A stretch of 64,000 nt of DNA, taken from assembly GCA_030141605.1 (NCBI GenBank), contig JAQGDQ010000229.1, positions 294,743 to 358,742 on the forward strand. The letters are read 5' to 3'. This document shows, in pieces, positions 60,501 to 64,000 of the stretch. Position 1 is the first letter of the stretch. Each line of letters begins with the position of its first letter. The notes under the pieces were generated by a model. That model searched no databases and was not told the origin of the DNA. It saw nothing but the letters and a program-made list of their open reading frames with translations. The DNA is from Tubiluchus corallicola (taxonomy: Eukaryota > Priapulida > Priapulimorpha > Priapulimorphida > Tubiluchidae). A program made the translations under genes and the position numbers.

Positions 60501-60927
60501 ATACTTTAAATGATATAAGCTTGCTATTTTGTACTATATGTAACTTTGTAAACGTTACTTACAGCTGTCGAAGAGAGCAAAAGATGCTCAGCATATGAAA
60601 TGCAGAATCCTATGTTAATTAATTATGCTTTTAGATTATAATTAGTAGAACTCTATCCTCAGTGTGTTGTATTGCCTCAGCAAAATTGCTTGTTAAGCAA
60701 TGACAAAAAATAAATAAAGTTCTTTATTTCTATATTTGCCTAAAATTCACCTGCTCAGTATCTAGTATATAACATAATGTGAAAAACATTAGAAAAATGT
60801 CAAAAAGTGATAGGCAACTAATTAAATATGATAAATATGCACCTGACGCAATGTCCTTTATTGTTGGAGGACCAACGCTGTTCTTTTCTTTATAACTATA
60901 CATTGTTTTCACTATGTCGGGGTCAGC
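40937..60927 (-). CDS. SCAP: SCAP, SREBP cleavage-activating protein (15 exons, 5' end missing)
   Basis: SCAP binds SREBP through its WD40 domain in the ER, senses sterol through its sterol-sensing domain and carries SREBP to the Golgi by COPII vesicles. Fifteen minus-strand exons join in frame to 1158 codons plus stop, matching animal SCAP in order. These are the end of luminal loop 1 (ADPDI), the sterol-sensing domain with [34 protein letters not shown] and LISDFFLQ, then LPKRL, TM7, luminal loop 7 ([15 protein letters not shown]), TM8, a basic linker and WD40 repeats to the stop. The Tyr, Leu and Asp positions whose mutation makes mammalian SCAP sterol-resistant look conserved. The COPII motif MELADL reads IEVSEM. 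One intron appears to be GC-AG. About 250 N-terminal residues (TM1 and most of loop 1) are not found. An inverted copy of part of the gene begins just upstream, and another gene is nested in one intron. Confidence 0.95.
41759..41985 (-). CDS. SCAP: SCAP exon n (WD40)
   Basis: Acceptor ttttgcag/TTCTTC, donor [30 protein letters not shown] and CIWDLLTG are clear WD40 repeats close to mammalian SCAP. Confidence 0.93.
42457..42504. repeat. (AT)n microsatellite in a SCAP intron
   Basis: About 24 perfect AT units; it can form a cruciform. Confidence 0.95.
43085..43500. mobile_element. Possible pogo-like MITE remnant in a SCAP intron
   Basis: Left edge cagtcaaacctcattataac and an inverted, imperfect partner (cacgttataatgcc) near 43,489-43,502. 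No coding frame. Weak call. Confidence 0.3.
43879..44031 (-). CDS. SCAP: SCAP exon m (WD40), GC donor
   Basis: Acceptor gtttcag/GTTCTG. Ends LAHQKLIT, matching AHQKPIT. The only donor that keeps the frame and the alignment is ACAG/GCATGT, a GC-AG intron; the neighbouring GT would create a stop in the next exon. Confidence 0.82.
44548..45134. mobile_element. hAT-like MITE with target-site duplication, copy 2
   Basis: Terminal inverted repeats agggatgttaacgata (left) and agggatgttaaacgata (right, reverse complement). Flanking direct repeats tgtatgcaac at 44,538-44,547 and 45,135-45,144 form a target-site duplication of 8-10 bp. 587 bp, no transposase. It lies in the SCAP intron between exons l and m. 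Confidence 0.85.
45323..45482 (-). CDS. SCAP: SCAP exon l (WD40)
   Basis: Acceptor ttatttag-like/TTTTGG, donor [20 protein letters not shown] and [17 protein letters not shown] continue the WD40 domain in frame. Confidence 0.88.
46646..46860 (-). CDS. SCAP: SCAP exon k (WD40)
   Basis: Acceptor tttttcag/AAACGG, donor AGAG/GTAATA. Contains [20 protein letters not shown], the counterpart of GSIWSLELQGNLIVVG. The long intron between this exon and exon j holds the nested glycosyltransferase gene. Confidence 0.9.
47421..47474. repeat. Palindromic (ATC)n/(GAT)n microsatellite
   Basis: ATC units, a short spacer, then GAT units, then ATC units again. The units can fold back on each other. Confidence 0.8.
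48010..48415 (-). pseudogene. Decayed partial copy of the GXYLT-like gene
   Basis: Collinear with the 3' half of the neighbouring gene, shifted by about 540-600 bases. Shared blocks include agctttgagctt, acaacctttg, gattttca.gaaagta and caacaa.ac.acacct-aa.tttaga. Insertions, deletions and frameshifts break the frame, so it is not functional. It suggests an incomplete tandem duplication. Confidence 0.8.
48479..49657 (-). CDS. GXYLT: GXYLT-like GT8 xylosyltransferase, intronless, nested in SCAP
   Basis: 392-residue type II membrane protein: short basic N-terminus (MKRRK), TM anchor at residues 7-27, stem, then a GT8 domain. The metal-binding DxD is VDLD (about 181-184). Other family landmarks are [15 protein letters not shown] (243-257), [10 protein letters not shown] with ILPCLWN (276-300) and [12 protein letters not shown] (314-325). 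The family's usual reaction is transfer of xylose from UDP-xylose to O-glucose on EGF repeats of Notch-like proteins, in the Golgi or ER. The start ATG is followed directly by the basic residues and anchor. The coding region has no intron and lies in the SCAP intron between exons j and k, same strand, so it may be a retrocopy or an intron-nested gene. The frame is intact and the motifs kept, so it is probably functional. Whether it is GXYLT or another GT8 subfamily (XXYLT) is not settled; GXYLT fits better. Confidence 0.88.
   Translation of the reverse strand: MKRRKVYYLIFVCAVFIFSLLFYYVILQRIKNSEMLRSNNAYSQNSVITLAADKVINTRTRIIRADDTSLSKVKFHMSVTACSKKTRISKEFYVLIKSSLMFTSELIHYHVFVDRKDTKHKLTKILHEFLTLKHFLFDFYKPWYPRSEKYKMWLNLGRRSCNTAWLFLPRVLPGVKRIVAVDLDTIIIKPLEQLWRHFDQMTETQMMGLAFDFPKPYEVFYEYQRMKTLTNISWASSLIKNGLGLNSGVVLLDLEKMRKSNWNTEIVRIFPDTRPSDQLTCNRYFHENPQRLYILPCLWNVWYGQAQSCPGIAILHGAVENFHNDTETPCNYSFAAIFNVYKNVPFNETNQNFVKKLLTLRRNSPEFTQGHNTCLWIIDFVISSLETNLIDK
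49691..49935. repeat. Tandem repeat of ~86-90 bp directly upstream of the GXYLT-like gene
   Basis: Unit 1 (49,691-49,780) and unit 2 (49,781-49,866) are nearly identical, differing by a few bases and a small gap. Unit 3 (from 49,867, about 69 bases) is diverged. The array begins 34 bases 5' of the start codon, so it lies in the promoter or 5' UTR. A weak TATA-like sequence (gtataag) sits at its edge. Confidence 0.85.
50431..50453. repeat. (ATT)n microsatellite
   Basis: Seven or eight ATT units in a SCAP intron. A 30-bp tandem pair containing taaaatttggcaaacatgat lies nearby at about 50,150-50,201. Confidence 0.85.
51443..51700 (-). CDS. SCAP: SCAP exon j (linker)
   Basis: Acceptor tttgcag/GCTACA, donor GCGG/GTAAGT. 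Contains [10 protein letters not shown] (mammalian LIDTNFSAQP) and a Ser-rich, basic [12 protein letters not shown] segment. Confidence 0.85.
52710..52755. other. 14-bp perfect hairpin in a SCAP intron
   Basis: ggttgaatagctta (52,710-52,723) is the exact reverse complement of taagctattcaacc (52,742-52,755), separated by 18 bases. Confidence 0.6.
53544..53722 (-). CDS. SCAP: SCAP exon i (linker in the WD40 domain)
   Basis: Acceptor attgcacag/GGATTT, donor GCAG/GTAAGT, phase 2 in and 1 out. Low-complexity acidic and Asn-rich linker that joins its neighbours in frame. Confidence 0.8.
54316..54467 (-). CDS. SCAP: SCAP exon h (first WD40 repeat)
   Basis: Acceptor ttttttag/TTATTG, donor [22 protein letters not shown] and [16 protein letters not shown] form the first WD40 repeat, nearly identical to mammalian CVWDAQTGD. 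Confidence 0.92.
54728..54812 (-). CDS. SCAP: SCAP exon g (basic linker after TM8)
   Basis: Acceptor tttttag/GTGCAT, donor TTCAA/GTAGGT. Codes for [11 protein letters not shown] and a basic RKGRRRSF stretch, matching CPRNYGQ and the RRRRGE linker of mammalian SCAP. Confidence 0.88.
55339..55528 (-). CDS. SCAP: SCAP exon f (end of loop 7 and TM8)
   Basis: Acceptor ttgtttag/TACCG, donor TATAA/GTAAGT. A charged loop end, then [20 protein letters not shown] as TM8. Confidence 0.85.
55778..56136. repeat. 32-bp minisatellite in a SCAP intron
   Basis: About eleven copies of a unit around actgataacactgtacag, with a clear 32-bp period from 55,868. Outer copies are diverged. Lies between SCAP exons e and f, and creates an open frame on the minus strand that is not a gene. 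Confidence 0.9.
56256..56438 (-). CDS. SCAP: SCAP exon e (luminal loop 7)
   Basis: Acceptor cttttttag-like/GTCTCG, donor TTGA/GTAAGT, phases 1 in and 1 out. Contains [20 protein letters not shown], the best-conserved part of loop 7. Confidence 0.88.
56969..57161 (-). CDS. SCAP: SCAP exon d (TM7 and start of luminal loop 7)
   Basis: Acceptor ttgacag/GTATGT, donor AATG/GTAAGT. Starts [15 protein letters not shown] (TM7), followed by loop 7 sequence. Confidence 0.88.
57337..57396. other. 22-bp hairpin in a SCAP intron
   Basis: Left arm 57,337-57,358 and right arm 57,375-57,396 pair with one mismatch and a 16-base loop. It is flanked by (TA)n. The core is aaggccctgtt/aacagggcctt. Probably a MITE or hairpin element. 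Confidence 0.65.
57800..57992 (-). CDS. SCAP: SCAP exon c (loop 6)
   Basis: Acceptor gttacag/GTTGTC, donor GATG/GTATAA, phases 2 in and 0 out. A Ser-rich loop, then [22 protein letters not shown], matching the segment before TM7 in animal SCAP. An inverted copy is at 63,471-63,663. Confidence 0.93.
58998..59832 (-). CDS. SCAP: SCAP exon b (sterol-sensing domain)
   Basis: 835 bp, acceptor gtgcttag/GTGTGG, donor CAAG/GTAGGC. Codes for the end of loop 1 and TM2-TM6 of the sterol-sensing domain, including [27 protein letters not shown] and SDFFLQ. The cytosolic loop after TM6 begins [16 protein letters not shown] where mammals have MELADL. An almost identical inverted copy lies at 61,632-62,465. 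Confidence 0.95.
60843..60927 (-). CDS. SCAP: SCAP exon a (end of luminal loop 1)
   Basis: Acceptor tgttttag/GCT and donor TCAG/GTGCAT. Codes for [16 protein letters not shown]... and TIKDIAS, the counterpart of mammalian HADPDI and LKDLLFG, and leads in phase to GVAGKD of the next exon. It is the most 5' SCAP exon visible and has no copy on the plus strand. Confidence 0.85.
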
Positions 60928-61226
60928 CTAAAACACAGAAAATTTTTTACAGAAATTTATTAAACATGATAAAAACACCTAGTGCATTATATCACACTAT
61001 TATTGCAGCATGATACCTAAAGCAGTGAGACTACTAGTCTACTTAGATACTTAGACACACCACTTAGATAAAAACTTATATCTAATTCGCATATACATAC
61101 ACTTTATATCAGATATGCACTTTGTCTTAAAATTCTTTGTTTTTCACGCCTGGCACATTTTCTTCACATTATATCTAATATATAAGTCTATGTAACCGAG
61201 TTTCTCTAAAATAACTTAGCAGTGCG

Positions 61227-61251
61227 ATCTACAACAACTTTTAAAAAGACA

Positions 61252-61294
<43 letters not shown>

Positions 61295-61338
61295 AAAACA
61301 TACATACACACACGCGCACATGCACACGCACACGCACA

Positions 61339-61391
<53 letters not shown>

Positions 61392-61432
61392 GTAGGCATG
61401 TATTAGCTGTCTTTTTAAAAGTTGTTGTAGAT
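61227..61432. repeat. 26-bp perfect inverted repeat around (TA)n-(CA)n
   Basis: The arms 61,227-61,252 and 61,407-61,432 are exact reverse complements (core acaacaacttttaaaaagac). Between them are (TA)n at 61,253-61,292 and a (CA)n-rich run at about 61,301-61,389. It may be a small MITE or a cruciform-prone site. No clear target-site duplication. Confidence 0.8.
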
Positions 61433-61631
61433 AATACTACTAAATTATTACTATTAAATCTATACAGAAAAACAATTGATGTTAAACAACTTTTGGCAAC
61501 CGTTTCATTTTTACACTTTCTCCGAGTTTTATAAAACAATATTTAGCTTCTTATGTCACATTGTGATTAACTGCATGTCTTGAAACATTTTGCACAGACA
61601 TACATTCTTGTAGAATTTTATTTGTGCTTAG

Positions 61632-62465
61632 GTGTGGCTGAAAAAGATATGGTATAAAGAAATCCTTCATGAGATCTCGGCAACGCGTAATTACCTTTGC
61701 AACCACTATTGTACTGAAAGAATACAACCAGAAGTTCATTGATGCACTAACTGCTAAACTGCTTGCTGCTTATCCTCTGAGTTCCATGAATGGGACTGAA
61801 GACCCAACATTTGTTCATCTGTATTACAAGAAACATCCGGGTATTATTGAATATGTGAATCTTCTTATTACCTATGTGATACTATTACTTTATATTTATT
61901 TTTCCGTTAAGAAGATAGAGATGGTGAAATCAAAATGGGGCCTCGCCGTGAGCGCCGTGTGCACTGTCATTGCATCGTTATTGATGTCGTTGTCCGTTTG
62001 CGTTTATTTTGGTCTCACACCTACGGTTAATAAAGGTGAAATTTTCCCTTATCTTGTTGTGATTTTGGGTCTTGAGAATATCCTTGTGCTGACGAAGAGT
62101 GTTGTTTCCACGCCGGTGGATTTGGACGTCAAGTTGCGGATTGCTCAAGGTCTGAGTCGTGAAGGGTGGTCAATCACGAAGAATCTCCTCACCGAGTTAC
62201 TGATTTTGTTCATTGGATTTTTCACGTTCGTCCCAGCCATACAGGAGTTTTGTTTGTTTGCTGTCATCGGACTGATATCAGATTTCTTCCTGCAGCTGTT
62301 TTTCTTTACCACAGTGTTATCCATTGACATTCGCAGGATAGAAGTATCTGAGATGGAACGGCAACGGCTACTGCAAGCCCGGGATGCGACCATGGTTGAC
62401 ATGCCATTTCCTGTCACTAATTCGTCGAGATGTCCCGTTATGGATTGCTTTGAATCACCAGCAAG
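61632..62465 (+). pseudogene. Inverted copy of SCAP exon b, frameshifted at its start
   Basis: Same acceptor and donor as the minus copy, but one base is missing about 24 bases into the exon, so the normal phase meets a TAA stop within ten codons. The rest of the exon is intact: an open frame from the ATG at 61,669 covers 266 residues of sterol-sensing domain, differing from the minus copy only by Ile to Thr. Whether it is transcribed is unknown; the upstream exon is not copied. It could be a pseudogene, a truncated SCAP, or an assembly artefact. Confidence 0.75.
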
Positions 62466-63470
62466 GTAGGCTAGTCAACTGCTTGTTTTTACTGGCACTT
62501 TGCCAAAATGATGCTTTTGCAGCTATGTACTCTTATTTGTCAGAATCTAAAGTTCTAAACTAACAAATTTTATAAGTAAAGGGACTAGTTGTACACTTTG
62601 GCTCATTGCCTATCTGATACAGCATTCACTGTAGTATTGTGTTGCACTTGGCGTCACAAATAGGTTAGTCTTGCTCGGTTCATATTTAAGTTTGTATCAG
62701 TTATCAATTGTTTGATATAATGTCTGTTATGTGTCGGTATGATGTGCTGACTAGACAATGGCAATAAAACTAATAATATGTTATATTAGCATGTAACGTA
62801 AGTTTTATTGAAACCTGAAACTCAACACAACGTTGGTGGCATGATAGGAGCCTTGGCTTATTATCCTTTGTACCCTGCTAAGATGAGCTACTGAACTGGC
62901 AGAGGTGTCGTAGTTATGTTCAATACATATGCAGTATACAACTTCTCTGTACAAGGTAAACAACCGGGTAAGCATAATGAACGATACTACATAGCGTGAG
63001 TGTCGCATCCAAGCAGTCATGAGCCATTCAGGGAAGTGTCTCCACATTACGGTGTATATCTACTTTGCTATGATTCCCCACAAGTAGTAACAAGCAGAGC
63101 AAATTAACTGCCTGCCCAAGTATGGCCTGTTATTGCGAATTGCCTCACTAACGTAGCATCCCCATTTTAGTTAATTACTGTCGAATGATTGGCCTGTCGT
63201 TTGTGCATTCATAATTGTTGAGTTTTTGTCCACAGAAGGAGCGGGTTCCATATTCAGATGAAGCAGTTTTATTTTCACAAGTCATTATTACCCATTATAA
63301 TTGGTAAAGTAAACTGCAATGGTTTATAAAAATTCTGGCAATCACAGTCATAATTGCTACAGATAGCGTTAGTTGCCAGCTAATTTGGTATTAATTTTCC
63401 CAAATAAGTTAATCATTTTCTGCAGCTTTTTTGTTATTATTTTTGCACAGTGATTTTACTGATGTTACAG

Positions 63471-63663
63471 GTTGTCTCGACCGAAGTCATCCGCAGCTAG
63501 TCTCAGCAGTAGAAATACGTCAGTATCTAGCAGTCCACGGACACCAACACCTTCCGATGCAGAGTGCGGCTTTGAAATCCCACTTATTTTTGAAAAACTG
63601 CCAAAAAGGCTAAAATTTCTATACTTTTGGGCCCGAACTCGAATGATGCAGAGAGTAATGATG
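63471..63663 (+). pseudogene. Inverted copy of SCAP exon c
   Basis: Protein identical to the minus copy, with intact acceptor gttacag and donor GATG/GTATAA. It follows exon b copy at the same distance as in the minus gene, so the copy is genomic and not processed. The copy continues past the window end. Confidence 0.8.
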
Positions 63664-64000
63664 GTATAAACTACTTTCTTTATGTTTTTAGTTTATTTAT
63701 AGTAGGTAATGTTGTTATTAATTACTGATTTACAAAAAAAATTTTAATCTGTTGCTTAACAACAGCAACAATATGGGTTTGTTTTTAAACAAACACTTAA
63801 AATTTATATATTCTGATTTAACTGCTTATATTTTCATATCTTTTGAAAGAATTTATCTAACCACAAAATGACTAAGAAGTTGCAGGCATTTGATTAATAA
63901 TAGCTTGTTACATTTTAATCATTATAGGTATCTGACTTATATTTATTTTAGAGTACATTTCTTTTTCCAACAAAAAATGTACCCAACTTTATCACCACTT

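Larger units (their letters stand above)
59856..61610. other. Spacer between the inverted arms
   Basis: About 1.76 kb that holds SCAP exon a (minus strand), microsatellites and a 26-bp inverted repeat. No other gene is seen. Confidence 0.6.
61611..64000. repeat. Right arm of the inverted SCAP duplication
   Basis: Inverted copy of 57,463-59,855 and beyond. It is nearly identical except in the outermost ~85 bases, where there are a one-base deletion and about six transitions. Confidence 0.95.

Overview
This is a stretch of AT-rich eukaryotic nuclear DNA from an animal, most likely an invertebrate. The evidence is split genes with GT-AG introns, one complete and one 5'-incomplete animal-type gene in pieces (SCAP with its sterol-sensing domain and WD40 repeats), an intronless GT8 glycosyltransferase, a 22-finger C2H2 protein, a tRNA-derived SINE, hAT-like and pogo-like MITEs, a decayed non-LTR retrotransposon and many microsatellites. 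An arthropod or other protostome would fit, but the sequence alone does not settle the taxon.

Layout. (1) 1-20,900 is a gene desert: a polypyrimidine tract, minisatellites, long trinucleotide microsatellites, tRNA-like SINE heads, a diverged tandem duplication at 9.27-9.80 kb and a large foldback element at 16.72-17.39 kb. I found no convincing gene there. (2) 20,940-26,496 (minus) is a six-exon gene whose splice phases all agree and that I assembled by hand. It encodes a 445-residue protein with a SUMO-type motif, one unusual N-terminal C2H2 finger and a basic, helical C-terminal region I do not recognise. (3) 26.5-33.2 kb is the spacer to a divergently transcribed neighbour. It holds a GC-rich island, a SINE with a target-site duplication, reverse-transcriptase remnants and pogo-like ends. 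(4) 33,174-38,222 (plus) is a single long exon encoding a 1682-residue protein with 22 C2H2 fingers and two AT-hooks. Its first finger is clearly homologous to the only finger of the divergent neighbour. (5) 40,937-60,927 (minus) is SCAP, the SREBP escort protein. Fifteen exons (1158 codons) can be joined in frame from the end of luminal loop 1 to the stop codon; the first exons (TM1 and most of loop 1) are not visible. One SCAP intron contains a complete intronless xylosyltransferase gene of the GXYLT type (48,479-49,657, same strand) with a decayed partial copy of itself just downstream. (6) From 61,61x to the window end, SCAP sequence reappears in the opposite orientation (two exons plus introns). 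It forms an inverted repeat of at least 2.4 kb around a spacer of about 1.76 kb.

How the genes relate. SCAP works in sterol-regulated transport of SREBP from ER to Golgi. The GXYLT-like enzyme is a Golgi-type II membrane protein, which fits O-glucose xylosylation of EGF repeats; it seems to be merely nested in SCAP, with no functional link visible. The two zinc-finger genes form a head-to-head pair and probably arose by duplication of a shared N-terminal module. The points most worth checking are the near-identical inverted SCAP arms (real palindrome with gene conversion, or assembly artefact), the GC-AG intron in SCAP, the altered MELADL motif, the repeated finger triad with a helical tail in the zinc-finger gene, and the unrecognised C-terminal domain of its neighbour.
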